Made by a program: the position numbers and the translations under genes. DNA of 64,000 nt, from assembly GCA_036507955.1 (NCBI GenBank), contig DATCIH010000078.1, positions 1 through 64,000 on the forward strand, written 5' to 3'. Of the stretch, positions 16,372-25,378 are shown one piece after another. Within the stretch, counting starts at the first letter, position 1. Each line of letters starts with the position of its first letter. Source of the stretch: DATCIH01 sp036507955 (GTDB lineage: Bacteria > Bacillota > Clostridia > Clostridiales > Clostridiaceae). The notes below the pieces were generated by a model, which had not been told where the DNA came from, did not search any database, and saw only the letters and a list, made by a program, of their open reading frames with translations.

Positions 16372-17883
16372 TTATTCTTCTTTAAATATCTTTTTAAATT
16401 CAAGTACTGCCTCAGTCAAATTCTTTTTAATTTCATCTGTAAGAACCTTACCTTCTCTTATAGCCTCACCAATATCTCTATGATGGGTATCCATAAATAT
16501 GTAAAACTCCTTTTCAAATCTTATAATACTTGATACTGCAATATCAGATAAGTAGTCATCAACTCCAACAAATAGCATCATTACCTGCTTTTCCACAGGA
16601 ACTGGGCTATATTGATCTTGCTTTAATATCTCATAGAGCCTTTTGCCCTTTTCAAGTCTTCTTTTAGCATCCTTATCAAGATCTGATCCAAACTGGGCAA
16701 AAGCTGCCAATTCTCGGTACTGTGCCAAATCTAATCTTAGAGATCCTGAAATTTGTTTCATAGCTTTAATTTGAGCATTTCCACCAACTCTAGATACAGA
16801 AATACCTGCATTTACAGCGGGCCTTTGTCCTGCTAAGAATAGTTCTGCTTCAAGAAAAATTTGTCCATCAGTTATAGAAATAACGTTTGTAGGTATATAG
16901 GCTGTTACATCCCCAGCTAGGGTCTCAATTATTGGGAGTGCAGTTATAGATCCCCCTCCAAGTTTATCAGATAGCCTTACAGCCCTTTCTAATAATCTTG
17001 AATGAATATAAAATACATCTCCTGGATAAGCCTCTCTACCTGGCGGTCTCCTAAGTAATAATGCCATAGTTCTATAGGCTATTGCATGCTTAGATAAATC
17101 ATCATATATGATAAGTACATCCTTACCCTGGTACATAAAATATTCGCCCATAGTACAACCTGCATATGGTGCTATAAATTGAAGGGGTGCAGATTCAGAT
17201 GCAGAAGAGGTTACAATTATTGTGTAATCCATTGCTCCCATCTCTGTTAATGAATTGTAAATATGAGCAACAGTGGACTGCTTTTGTCCTATAGCTACAT
17301 ATATGCATATTACATCTTTACCCTTTTGATTAAGGATAGTATCAATTGCTAGAGCTGTTTTTCCAGTTTGTCTGTCTCCAATTATAAGTTCTCTTTGCCC
17401 TCTACCAATTGGTATCATAGAGTCAATAGCCTTTATCCCTGTTTGAAGAGGTATATTAACTGTTTGCCTATCGATAACTCCAGAAGCTACAACCTCTATA
17501 GGTCTTGTTTCCTGCGTCACAATTGGGCCTTTATCATCTATTGGCTGACCTAGTGAATTTACAACTCTGCCTATCATGGCATCACCTACTGGTACCTCAA
17601 CAACATTTCCTGTTCTTTTTACTATGTCTCCTTCCTTTATTCCTTTCTCGGAGCCTAATAAAACGCAGCCAACATTGTCTTGTTCAAGGTTTAATGCCAT
17701 TCCATAAACCTGATTTGGAAATTCCAGAAGTTCACCTTCCATACAATCGTCTAAACCATATACTCTGGCTATGCCATCACCAATCTGTATTATCGTCCCA
17801 GAATCTACAGTTTCAATTTTTTTCTCATACTTTTCTATTTCCTTCTTAATTATTGAAGTAATTTCTTCAGGTCTTATATTCAT
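16372..17883 (-). CDS. atpA: ATP synthase alpha subunit
   Basis: A 503-residue non-catalytic F1 subunit. Walker A GDRQTGKTAL (about residue 169) and VLIIYDDLSKHA (about 265) are present, as is the ISVSRVGGNAQ region with the arginine finger (about 373). GAGGTG precedes the ATG at 17883, ten bases after the atpH stop codon. Confidence 0.99.
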   Translation of the reverse strand: MNIRPEEITSIIKKEIEKYEKKIETVDSGTIIQIGDGIARVYGLDDCMEGELLEFPNQVYGMALNLEQDNVGCVLLGSEKGIKEGDIVKRTGNVVEVPVGDAMIGRVVNSLGQPIDDKGPIVTQETRPIEVVASGVIDRQTVNIPLQTGIKAIDSMIPIGRGQRELIIGDRQTGKTALAIDTILNQKGKDVICIYVAIGQKQSTVAHIYNSLTEMGAMDYTIIVTSSASESAPLQFIAPYAGCTMGEYFMYQGKDVLIIYDDLSKHAIAYRTMALLLRRPPGREAYPGDVFYIHSRLLERAVRLSDKLGGGSITALPIIETLAGDVTAYIPTNVISITDGQIFLEAELFLAGQRPAVNAGISVSRVGGNAQIKAMKQISGSLRLDLAQYRELAAFAQFGSDLDKDAKRRLEKGKRLYEILKQDQYSPVPVEKQVMMLFVGVDDYLSDIAVSSIIRFEKEFYIFMDTHHRDIGEAIREGKVLTDEIKKNLTEAVLEFKKIFKEE

Positions 17884-17893
17884 TTACTCACCT

Positions 17894-18433
17894 CTATTCT
17901 CTCTTAAGCATTAATCTTTTCATTTCTGTAAGTTTTGACTTTACAGTTCCATCGATGATATCATCACCAACTCTCACAAATACACCTCCAAGTATGCTTT
18001 CATCAAGCTCCTCATCTAGAAGTATTTTCTTATTGTACATATTAGATAATTTAGATTTTAATAATATTCTTTCTTCATCCTGAAGAGGAATCACTGTTTT
18101 CACTTTAGCAACAACAGTATTTTCCTTTTCCAACTTGATCAGCTTCATAGATTTTATAATTCCAGCAAGACCAGTTACCCTATCCTTTTCGATTAAAACT
18201 AATAAGAAGGATAAAGTATCCTCACTGATTCTCCCTTTAAAAATAGTATTAAAAATTCCTATTTTATTGGAGGTGCTTATTTGGGGCTGACTTACTACCA
18301 GCTGAAAATTCGAATCAGAACTTAGAATATCCATAACCTGGGAAAGTTCAGATATATATTCTTCTACCTTGTTTTTACCCTCTGCTACCTCATAGATTGC
18401 ACGAGCATATCTTCTTTCCAGATACTCATACAT
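17894..18433 (-). CDS. atpH: ATP synthase delta subunit
   Basis: A 179-residue OSCP/delta stalk subunit linking F1 to the b dimer. The N-terminal RRYARAIYEVA and the C-terminal LDESILGGVFVRVGDDIIDGT are diagnostic. The ATG lies one base after the atpF stop codon, and the ribosome-binding site is inside atpF, which suggests translational coupling. Confidence 0.97.
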   Translation of the reverse strand: MYEYLERRYARAIYEVAEGKNKVEEYISELSQVMDILSSDSNFQLVVSQPQISTSNKIGIFNTIFKGRISEDTLSFLLVLIEKDRVTGLAGIIKSMKLIKLEKENTVVAKVKTVIPLQDEERILLKSKLSNMYNKKILLDEELDESILGGVFVRVGDDIIDGTVKSKLTEMKRLMLKRE

Positions 18434-18434
18434 A

Positions 18435-18914
18435 TTAAACCCCTACCTTAACTAGAAAATCTTTTATTAACTTTCTATGATTCTCTTCATCAATTGTCCC
18501 TTCCAGAGCTTTAATAGAGAGCATTACAGCTAAATCCACTGCTTCTTTTCTTAGTTCATCCTTAGCTTTTTCCTTTTCCCTGTTTATATCCATTTTGGCT
18601 CTCTCTAATAGAAGCTGAGCCTCATTTTTTGTTTGAGAAATAATATCCGCAGACATTTTTTCTGCATTATGTTTATATTCTTCTAAAATAAGCTTCCCAT
18701 TTTCTTTTGCATTTTTTACATGGGCTTCATTTTCAAGTCTAAGTACTTCAGCTTTCTTTTGATTTTCTTCCGTATCTTTTAATCTGTCGATTATTTCTGA
18801 TTGTCTTTTAGATATTACATTATTAATTGGTTTATAAAAACGAAATCTAAAAATCAAAAAGAAAATACCAAAGTTTATCATTGATGCTATAACTACAGAT
18901 AATTCTATTTTCAT
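18435..18914 (-). CDS. atpF: ATP synthase b subunit
   Basis: A 159-residue peripheral stalk subunit. It has one N-terminal transmembrane helix (about 5-25) followed by a long charged coiled-coil (about 35-135). It is followed by atpH with a one-base gap. Family assignment comes from topology, length and operon position. Confidence 0.97.
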   Translation of the reverse strand: MKIELSVVIASMINFGIFFLIFRFRFYKPINNVISKRQSEIIDRLKDTEENQKKAEVLRLENEAHVKNAKENGKLILEEYKHNAEKMSADIISQTKNEAQLLLERAKMDINREKEKAKDELRKEAVDLAVMLSIKALEGTIDEENHRKLIKDFLVKVGV

Positions 18915-18960
18915 ATTACATAAAGCCCCCCCTTCAGGGTGTAGTTTTTATAAAATAGTG

Positions 18961-19191
18961 TTAAATTTTCCCTAGTAATAAAAATGCTATTAAAACACCA
19001 TATACGGCAGTAGCCTCTGCAAAAGCGTTACCAATAAGTAATGCTGTCGTGATTTTGCCACTTGCTTCTGGTTGACGAGCTATACTTTCAACAGCTTTAC
19101 CGGTAGCTGCACCTGTCGAAAACCCTGCTGCCATACCTACTAAAACTGCTATAGCTGCTGCTATTGCTATTAAACCTGATCCTAATGTCAT
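18961..19191 (-). CDS. atpE: ATP synthase c subunit
   Basis: A 76-residue two-helix proteolipid. The polar loop reads ARQPEA and the ion-binding Glu lies in the second helix in NAFAEATAVYG. By alignment to the Ilyobacter sodium type, the Gln in helix 1 is Thr and the Ser after Glu is Ala. The sodium ligand set is thus absent and proton coupling is expected; this is inference from motif. Confidence 0.97.
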   Translation of the reverse strand: MTLGSGLIAIAAAIAVLVGMAAGFSTGAATGKAVESIARQPEASGKITTALLIGNAFAEATAVYGVLIAFLLLGKI

Positions 19192-19268
19192 AATAATATT
19201 CCTCCTTGATAATAAATTTATTATAACCAGTTGAAGTTATTTTTAATACATCTTCTGGCTGATAAGCA

Positions 19269-19949
19269 TTAATGTTCTGCAATAATTTTTATATTTACCA
19301 TTGTAAGCATTGTAAATACTACCATTTGTATTCCCCCATCAAAGACATCAAAATATGCATGTAAAGGTAACGGAATGCCTAATGTGAGAATCGGACTTAT
19401 GCTTCCTAAGCCGGTATAAACCATCCCCATAATTATTGCTGCAGCTGTCATATTACCAAATAAACGAAGACCTAAAGATACTGGTAATAAAACTCTTTCA
19501 AGCATATTCATTGGAAGCATAAAAGGAAGAGGTCTTAAATAGCCCACAAAATAATGTACCCCTCCTATTTTTGATATAGTATAAGCCTGAACCATAATAA
19601 AGGTTGTTAAAGCCATACCTAATGAGATACTATAATCTGATGTAGCAGGTGGAATTCCTACTAGGCCTGTCAAATTCATAATCAATAAAAATGTTCCAAG
19701 TGCCCCAACATATGGTATAAGAGACTTATGCTCTTCACCTATTGTGTCGGTTACTATGTTGTTAAGAGTCCCAATTAAAGTCTCTAACACAGTTTGGCGT
19801 TTACCTGGAATTCTTTTAAGGTTTCTGGTAAGAAACATTGCTGCTATTGCAAAAATCAATATTATGACCCATTGAGTAATTATACTATCTGTTATAACTA
19901 AATTAAATCCGCCTATTAAATGCTGATATACAATTGGTGAGGTTCCCAA
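19269..19949 (-). CDS. atpB: ATP synthase a subunit
   Basis: A 226-residue polytopic Fo subunit forming the ion half-channels. The essential arginine lies in LPVSLGLRLFGNMTAA (about residue 155). Five or six transmembrane helices are visible. It lies between atpI and atpE and ends with IIAEH. Confidence 0.97.
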   Translation of the reverse strand: MGTSPIVYQHLIGGFNLVITDSIITQWVIILIFAIAAMFLTRNLKRIPGKRQTVLETLIGTLNNIVTDTIGEEHKSLIPYVGALGTFLLIMNLTGLVGIPPATSDYSISLGMALTTFIMVQAYTISKIGGVHYFVGYLRPLPFMLPMNMLERVLLPVSLGLRLFGNMTAAAIIMGMVYTGLGSISPILTLGIPLPLHAYFDVFDGGIQMVVFTMLTMVNIKIIAEH

Positions 19950-19953
19950 AATA

Positions 19954-20331
19954 TCACTTCCTTTCTAATAAAATGTTATTGATAACTGCATATAATATAA
20001 AAGATATAAAGTGGGAACAAAATCCTAATAAATAGTATAGGCAACCCATTGGGAAATCTTTATATATTAACAATCCTACATAGGCTATCAAAATTATTTT
20101 ACAGCAAGTGAGGATTGAACTGATAGGCATAGCTACCAACTTTTTTAAAGAGGTAACGAAATTAATTATTACTCCGTTTAATAAAAAATTAACTAAAGCA
20201 ACAAAAAGGCCTAAAAAAAAGAATATTGGAGATGATTTCAATAACGAGCTAATAAATAGTCCAATTAAAATTCCAATAAAAACATCATAAAAAAAAATCG
20301 ATTTTAATGCACTTTGCATTTCTTTCTTCAT
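19954..20331 (-). CDS. atpI: ATP synthase subunit I
   Basis: A 125-residue membrane protein with four predicted helices (about 15-32, 36-55, 68-90, 98-118). It is the first gene of the atp operon. AtpI proteins help c-ring assembly and are poorly conserved. The assignment rests mainly on position four bases before atpB, length and topology. Confidence 0.85.
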   Translation of the reverse strand: MKKEMQSALKSIFFYDVFIGILIGLFISSLLKSSPIFFFLGLFVALVNFLLNGVIINFVTSLKKLVAMPISSILTCCKIILIAYVGLLIYKDFPMGCLYYLLGFCSHFISFILYAVINNILLERK

Positions 20332-20637
20332 ATTACAATCACTATCTCCAGACTTGATAACTGATAACTAATTATATAACTGAATATTTCATAAAGGAAA
20401 TGAGAATATTGGTCAATTTTGTCTATTATAAGCCTCATTTAACGATTACGCTTGAATAAATGTCAATTATATACTCCATTCTTATTATTAATCTGTTTTC
20501 GTCAATAAATCATTTAATTAAAATATAATTAATGCTTTACTAATAATAAAAATAATTGTTAACCTTTACATTGTAAATAATTTTATATAACATAAAATGG
20601 ACAAGTCTTTAAGACCTGTCCATTAATTCATAGGTTA
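20332..20637. other. Intergenic region between thlA and the atp operon
   Basis: 306 bases of AT-rich sequence. The right end holds the thlA terminator. The rest must contain the minus-strand atp promoter. TATAAT-like (complement of 20436-20441) and TTGACA-like (complement of 20461-20466) words are present but are not spaced 16-18 bases from one another. No ORF or RNA is recognised. Confidence 0.5.
20590..20626 (-). terminator. Terminator of thlA
   Basis: AATGGACAAGTCT pairs with AGACCTGTCCATT (one mismatch or wobble) around a short loop. It is followed on the minus strand by a T-rich run, just after the thlA stop codon. Confidence 0.82.
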
Positions 20638-21816
20638 TTATCTTTTAACTAATAATGCTGTACCCATGCCACCACCGATACATAAAGTAGCTAATCCTTT
20701 TTTTGCATCTCTTTTTTTCATCTCATGTAATAAAGTAACAAGTATTCTAGCTCCTGATGCACCTACTGGATGACCTATTGCTATTGCCCCACCGTTTACA
20801 TTAACTTTTTCTGCAGGGAATTTAAGATCTCTAGAAACTGCAATACTTTGAGCCGCAAAAGCTTCATTTGCTTCTATTAAATCTAAATCATCAATAGTCC
20901 AGTTAGCAAGTTCTAATGCTTTCTTTGTTGCATGGAAAGGTCCATAACCCATAATTGATGGATCTAAGCCTTTTTGTCCATAGGAAACTATAGTTGCAAG
21001 TGGAGTGATTCCTAATTCTTCAGCTTTTTCCTTGCTCATTATAACAAAGGCTGCCGCTCCATCATTTAAGCCAGATGCATTTGCAGCCGTAACTGTTCCA
21101 TCCTTTTTAAATGATGGTTTTAATTTACTTGTCTTTTCCAAAGTAGCTCCGAATCTAACAAATTCATCCTTATCAAATACTATTGGATCACCTTTTCTTT
21201 GAGGGATAACCACTGGTATGATTTCATCGTCAAATCTACCTGCTTTCATAGCAGCTTCAGCTTTATTCTGTGATGCAACTGCAAAAGCATCCTGTTCTTC
21301 TCTTGTGATGCCCCATTGCTGCGCTATATTTTCTGCAGTAATACCCATATGGTAATCATTAAAAACATCCCATAAACTATCAGTTATCATCTCATCTACA
21401 AGTTGCCCATTTCCCATTCTTTGTCCCCATCTTGCATCATTCAATAAGTAGGGAGCTCTTGACATGTTCTCCATTCCCCCTGCAACTATAACTTCAGCAT
21501 CTCCAGCTTTTATTATCTGGCAAGCTAAAGCAACAGCCCTAAGTCCAGAACCGCAAACCTTATTGATGGTCATAGCTGGAACTTCAACAGGTAACCCTGC
21601 TTTTATTACAGACTGTCTTGCAGGATTTTGTCCAAGACCAGCTTGTAATACATTTCCCATTATAACTTCATCAACTAATTCTCCATTAACATTTGCTCTT
21701 TTAAGTGCTTCTTTAATTACTAATGCTCCTAAATCTACTGCAGGTATGCCCTTTAAACTACCACCAAAAGATCCTACTGCAGTTCTAACTGCACTTGCAA
21801 TGACAACTTCTATCAT
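20638..21816 (-). CDS. thlA: Acetyl-CoA acetyltransferase (thiolase)
   Basis: A 392-residue thiolase condensing two acetyl-CoA to acetoacetyl-CoA, the entry to butyrate and butanol formation in clostridia. The acyl-accepting C88 lies in NKVCGSGLRA, the catalytic His in AIGHPVGASGAR, and the second Cys in LCIGGGMG (about residue 378). The Clostridium acetobutylicum enzyme forms a regulatory disulfide between C88 and C378, and both residues are present here. The open frame extends 29 codons upstream, but GGAGG and family length fix the ATG at 21816. It is a single-gene unit with its own promoter and terminator. Confidence 0.96.
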   Translation of the reverse strand: MIEVVIASAVRTAVGSFGGSLKGIPAVDLGALVIKEALKRANVNGELVDEVIMGNVLQAGLGQNPARQSVIKAGLPVEVPAMTINKVCGSGLRAVALACQIIKAGDAEVIVAGGMENMSRAPYLLNDARWGQRMGNGQLVDEMITDSLWDVFNDYHMGITAENIAQQWGITREEQDAFAVASQNKAEAAMKAGRFDDEIIPVVIPQRKGDPIVFDKDEFVRFGATLEKTSKLKPSFKKDGTVTAANASGLNDGAAAFVIMSKEKAEELGITPLATIVSYGQKGLDPSIMGYGPFHATKKALELANWTIDDLDLIEANEAFAAQSIAVSRDLKFPAEKVNVNGGAIAIGHPVGASGARILVTLLHEMKKRDAKKGLATLCIGGGMGTALLVKR

Positions 21817-21852
21817 AAAATAACCTCCAAGATTTATATTCTTTTCAGTTTT

Positions 21853-21881
21853 ATTATACCCATATCTTTTTGTATTATCAA
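21853..21881 (-). promoter_or_regulatory. Strong sigma-A promoter of thlA
   Basis: TTGATA (21876-21881) and TATAAT (21853-21858) on the minus strand with a 17-base spacer lie about 36 bases before the thlA start codon. Confidence 0.8.
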
Positions 21882-21945
21882 TATGTTTTGTTAAAAAAAA
21901 CACAATCTTTTTTATTAAGACATAAATCTATGGATATATCATATT

Positions 21946-23091
21946 TTAGAGATATTCTTCAATTTTTCCCTCTTTTAAATTAAAATAATGTAGGATTTGA
22001 TCTGTAATCCTTTTTGAAGCTTTTCCATCTCCATAAGGATTAATTGCCATACTCATATATTTATACAGCTTTTCATCTTTTAATAGCCTATTTCCATTTT
22101 CCACCATTACTGCCCTGTCCGTGCCTACTAACTTAACCGCTCCAGCCTTAACAGCCTCAGGCCTTTCAGTAACATCCCTAAATATTAAAGCAGGCTTACC
22201 AAGGTGGGGAGCTTCTTCCTGAAAGCCTCCTGAATCAGTCATAAGCATATAGCATTTATTCATTAGATTATGAGTTTCTTTTGTGCTTAAAGGTGGTAAT
22301 AAATGTATCCCCTTAATTCCCTTTAAATATCCATATACTGTGTCACTTACAACTGGGTTTGGGTGAACTAAAAATACTATTTCACAATTGGAATTTTCCT
22401 CTTTAATCTCTTTTAAAGCCAAACAAATATTTTCAATACCCTCCCCCCAGTTTTCTCTTCTGTGGGCAGTAACCATTATAATTTTTTTCCTGTAATCTAT
22501 TTTATTTAGCTCTTCATTTTCAAAAATATAATTTTTTTCAACGGTATAGTTCATAGCATCAATAACTGTATTGCCAGTAACAAAAATATTTTTTCTGTCT
22601 ACCCCTTCCCTTAAGAGATTATTCATAGCTTCTGGTGTAGGTGCAAAATGTAAATCTGCAATAGCTCCCGTTAATTTTCTATTCATCTCTTCTGGGTAAG
22701 GAAAATACTTATCAAAGGATCTTAAGCCAGCTTCCACATGACCTACCTTTATTTGTTTATAATAAGCTGCTAAGGAAGCCGCAAAAGTAGTAGTGGTATC
22801 TCCATGAACTAATACTATGTCCGGTTTCTCAGTTTCAAATACCTTCTCTAATCCCCGGAGTACTCTTGTAGTGATACCAGTTAAGCTTTGCTTGGTCTTC
22901 ATTATATCAAGATCGTAAGAAGGCTCGATTTTAAAAAGCTGTAGAACCTGATCTAGCATCTCCCTGTGTTGAGCTGTAATACATACTTTAACTTCAATCT
23001 CATCTCTACTTTGAAGTTCCCTTACTAAGGGAGCCATTTTTATACCTTCTGGTCTTGTACCAAAAATTGGTACAACTTTTAATTTGTTCAA
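21946..23091 (-). CDS. mnaA: UDP-N-acetylglucosamine 2-epimerase (non-hydrolysing)
   Basis: A 381-residue WecB/MnaA enzyme interconverting UDP-GlcNAc and UDP-ManNAc for teichoic acid linkage or related envelope polymers. Motifs include FGTRPEGIKMAPL at the N-terminus, VHGDTTTTFA, GHVEAGLRSF, TAHRRENWG and TDSGGFQEEA. The frame is open to 23172, but AGGAGG sits six bases before a TTG at 23091, which is the likely start and leaves a 19-base gap after tagO. It is probably cotranscribed with the upstream tagO-like gene. Confidence 0.94.
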   Translation of the reverse strand: MNKLKVVPIFGTRPEGIKMAPLVRELQSRDEIEVKVCITAQHREMLDQVLQLFKIEPSYDLDIMKTKQSLTGITTRVLRGLEKVFETEKPDIVLVHGDTTTTFAASLAAYYKQIKVGHVEAGLRSFDKYFPYPEEMNRKLTGAIADLHFAPTPEAMNNLLREGVDRKNIFVTGNTVIDAMNYTVEKNYIFENEELNKIDYRKKIIMVTAHRRENWGEGIENICLALKEIKEENSNCEIVFLVHPNPVVSDTVYGYLKGIKGIHLLPPLSTKETHNLMNKCYMLMTDSGGFQEEAPHLGKPALIFRDVTERPEAVKAGAVKLVGTDRAVMVENGNRLLKDEKLYKYMSMAINPYGDGKASKRITDQILHYFNLKEGKIEEYL

Positions 23092-23110
23092 TTCTTTCCT
23101 CCTAATGATG

Positions 23111-24142
23111 CTATCCTTCATTCTCTTTGAAAATTCCATATTTCCAAGCGATAACAATAAAAGCGATAACAACTATACCTAATAATATATATGAAGCTTT
23201 ATCACTTAACTTAATTGCAATTATAGCAAATACCCCTAAGACAGCACTTATTCCATACATAACAAGCACTGCTTGCTTTTGGGATAGTCCTTTATCTAGA
23301 AGTCTGTGATGAAAATGTCCTCTATCACCCTTAAGAATTGGCATTCCATTAACCTTTCTTCTTATCATAGCAGCTAGGGTATCATATATAGGAAGCCCCA
23401 TTGCTAGTATAGGAAATGCTATTGCAAAGGCTGCTGTTGACTTAGTAGCTCCTTCCATAGAAATTGCTGCAAGTAAAAAACCTAATAACTGAGATCCGGT
23501 ATCTCCCATAAATATAGAAGCTGGGTTGAAGTTGAAGGGTAGAAATCCGGCCACTGCACCAATAAATATTGCTGATAACAAATAAGCCTCTGTTCTACTA
23601 TTCATTGCAGCTGCTACCAGTATGGTAATTGCAGATATTAAAGTAATTCCAGCTGCAAGTCCATCTAATCCATCGATAAGGTTTATAGCATTAGTTATAC
23701 CTACTATCCACAATATAGATATAGGTATGGATAATATTCCAATACTAATCATAGGATTCACACTATTAAAAGGATTTGTTAGGTATACAATTTGAACATT
23801 AGTTATAACTAACCCTAAAGCCGCTGAGAATTGAAACAAAAGCTTCTGCCACGGCTTTATATCAAATTTATCGTCTAATATGCCACCAATTACAATTATA
23901 GATGCTCCTATTATTATTCCAATCTCTTCCTTAGTTAGTGATCCACTTTTTAAAATAACTACTAAAATAAAGGCTATGTATATAGATAATCCTCCTAATA
24001 GGGGTATAGGTTTATTATGTATCCTTCTTTCATCTTTAGGTATATCCATTATATTAAAATAGATTGCTATCTTTTTAACTATTGGTGTCAGTGAAAAAGA
24101 TATAAAAGCTGCAAACGCAACTAAAATAAATATGTTATTCAT
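23111..24142 (-). CDS. tagO: Undecaprenyl-phosphate GlcNAc-1-phosphate transferase (TagO/WecA family)
   Basis: A 343-residue polytopic membrane enzyme of the MraY/WecA family with about ten helices. The catalytic motifs are visible: DDKFDIKPWQKLLFQ, NAINLIDGLDGLAAG, FMGDTGSQLLGF and the cytoplasmic RGDRGHFHHRLLDKG. It loads GlcNAc-1-P onto undecaprenyl phosphate, the first step in wall teichoic acid-type polymers. An ATG at 24151 overlaps AAAGGA; the ATG at 24142 has correct spacing. Pairing with mnaA supports the role. Confidence 0.92.
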   Translation of the reverse strand: MNNIFILVAFAAFISFSLTPIVKKIAIYFNIMDIPKDERRIHNKPIPLLGGLSIYIAFILVVILKSGSLTKEEIGIIIGASIIVIGGILDDKFDIKPWQKLLFQFSAALGLVITNVQIVYLTNPFNSVNPMISIGILSIPISILWIVGITNAINLIDGLDGLAAGITLISAITILVAAAMNSRTEAYLLSAIFIGAVAGFLPFNFNPASIFMGDTGSQLLGFLLAAISMEGATKSTAAFAIAFPILAMGLPIYDTLAAMIRRKVNGMPILKGDRGHFHHRLLDKGLSQKQAVLVMYGISAVLGVFAIIAIKLSDKASYILLGIVVIAFIVIAWKYGIFKENEG

Positions 24143-24194
24143 TAAAACCATCCTTTAATGTGTTTCTAAAACATGAGAATATGTTTTCTAGAAA

Positions 24195-24683
24195 CTAATA
24201 TGAAGATTTATCACCTAAAGAATCATCTTCTTCAATCCATTTTTCTACATATATTGCCCTATATGCTGTTTTTGAATCACGAATGATTACTTTCTCGACT
24301 CCTGAATTAATTATCAATCTTTTACACATAGTGCAGGAATTAGCGTTTAAAACATATTCTAAAGTTTTAGCATCCTTACCCACCAGATAAAGTACTGCCC
24401 CTATCATGTCCTTTCTGGATGCACTAATTATAGCATTAGCTTCACTATGGACTGATCTACAAATCTCATATTGAGTGCCTCTTGGTACATTTAGTTCTTC
24501 TCTTCTACAATAACCCAAGTCAGAGCAATTTTTTCTACCTCTTGGAGCTCCCGAATATCCTGAAGAAACTATTTCATCATTGTTCACAATAATTGTTCCA
24601 TAATTTCTTCTAAGACAAGTACCCCTTTCCATGACTGTTTCAGCAATGTCTAAGTAGTAATTATTCTTATCAATTCTATCCAT
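24195..24683 (-). CDS. dCMP deaminase family protein (ComEB-like)
   Basis: A 162-residue cytidine/deoxycytidylate deaminase. Zinc ligands and the catalytic Glu are in VHSEANAI (His and Glu) and SCTMCKR (two Cys). NYGTIIVNNDEIVSSGYSGAPRG is typical of dCMP deaminases, which make dUMP for thymidylate synthesis. A long insert with C-x5-C (CSDLGYC) fits the family. It is separated from upp by a long palindrome. Confidence 0.92.
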   Translation of the reverse strand: MDRIDKNNYYLDIAETVMERGTCLRRNYGTIIVNNDEIVSSGYSGAPRGRKNCSDLGYCRREELNVPRGTQYEICRSVHSEANAIISASRKDMIGAVLYLVGKDAKTLEYVLNANSCTMCKRLIINSGVEKVIIRDSKTAYRAIYVEKWIEEDDSLGDKSSY

Positions 24684-24713
24684 TTTATCACCTACTTTAA
24701 AAATATGTTATAA

Positions 24714-24769
24714 AGACTTTTCGGAACAAAATAAATTATAACTATAATTTATTTTGTTCCGAAAAGTCT
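24714..24769. repeat. 27-bp perfect inverted repeat spanning the upp 3' end
   Basis: 24714-24740 and 24743-24769 are exact reverse complements with only two bases between them. The right arm includes the last codons and stop of upp. The hairpin probably acts as the upp terminator, although the T run after it on the minus strand is weak. Confidence 0.85.
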
Positions 24770-25378
24770 ATCTCCTGCGTCACCTAAACCAGGTACTATA
24801 TAGCCGACTTCATTAAGTTTCTCATCCACGGCAGCAATATAAATATCCACATCTGGATGAGCAGCTTGAACAGCTTTAATTCCCTCAGGAGCTCCAATTA
24901 AACACATAAGGCGTATATTTTTAGCTCCTCTTTTTTTAAGTAAATCTATTGCATCAATAGCAGAACCACCAGTTGCTAGCATTGGGTCTGTTACAATAAC
25001 ATCCCTTTCGCCGATATCTTGTGGAAGCTTGCAGAAATATTCAACAGGTTTAAGAGTTTTTTCATCTCTATATAGTCCAATATGTCCAACCTTAGCTGCA
25101 GGAATTAGTTTAAGCATACCATCCACCATTCCAAGCCCTGCTCGTAGTATAGGGACAATAGCCATTTTCTTGCCAAATAAAGCTTTACAAGTTGTTTTAC
25201 ATATAGGTGTTTCAATTTCTACATCTTCTAGGGGTAAATCCCTTGTTACCTCATAAGCCATTAGCATTGCTACCTCTTCAACAAGCTCTCTAAAGTCCTT
25301 TGAACCCGTTCTTTTATCTCTAATTAGAGATAATTTATGAAGAATCAATGGATGTGAAATTACTGTTACCTTACTCAT
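24749..25378 (-). CDS. upp: Uracil phosphoribosyltransferase
   Basis: A 209-residue UPRTase converting uracil and PRPP to UMP. The PRPP site is VTDPMLATGGSAIDA (about residue 130). PILRAGLGMVDG and the C-terminal uracil site YIVPGLGDAGDRLFG are intact. It overlaps rpiB by eight bases. The order ywlC-ywlE-rpiB-upp is shared with Bacillus, where the atp operon also follows nearby. Confidence 0.97.
   Translation of the reverse strand: MSKVTVISHPLILHKLSLIRDKRTGSKDFRELVEEVAMLMAYEVTRDLPLEDVEIETPICKTTCKALFGKKMAIVPILRAGLGMVDGMLKLIPAAKVGHIGLYRDEKTLKPVEYFCKLPQDIGERDVIVTDPMLATGGSAIDAIDLLKKRGAKNIRLMCLIGAPEGIKAVQAAHPDVDIYIAAVDEKLNEVGYIVPGLGDAGDRLFGTK

Noticed and set aside
18961..19191. Sodium-type c-ring
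   Set aside because: The Gln and Ser ligands of the sodium signature are replaced by Thr and Ala.
19097..19282. Minus-strand ORF of 61 codons overlapping atpE
   Set aside because: Out-of-frame with the conserved c subunit and the atpB-atpE gap; no family features.
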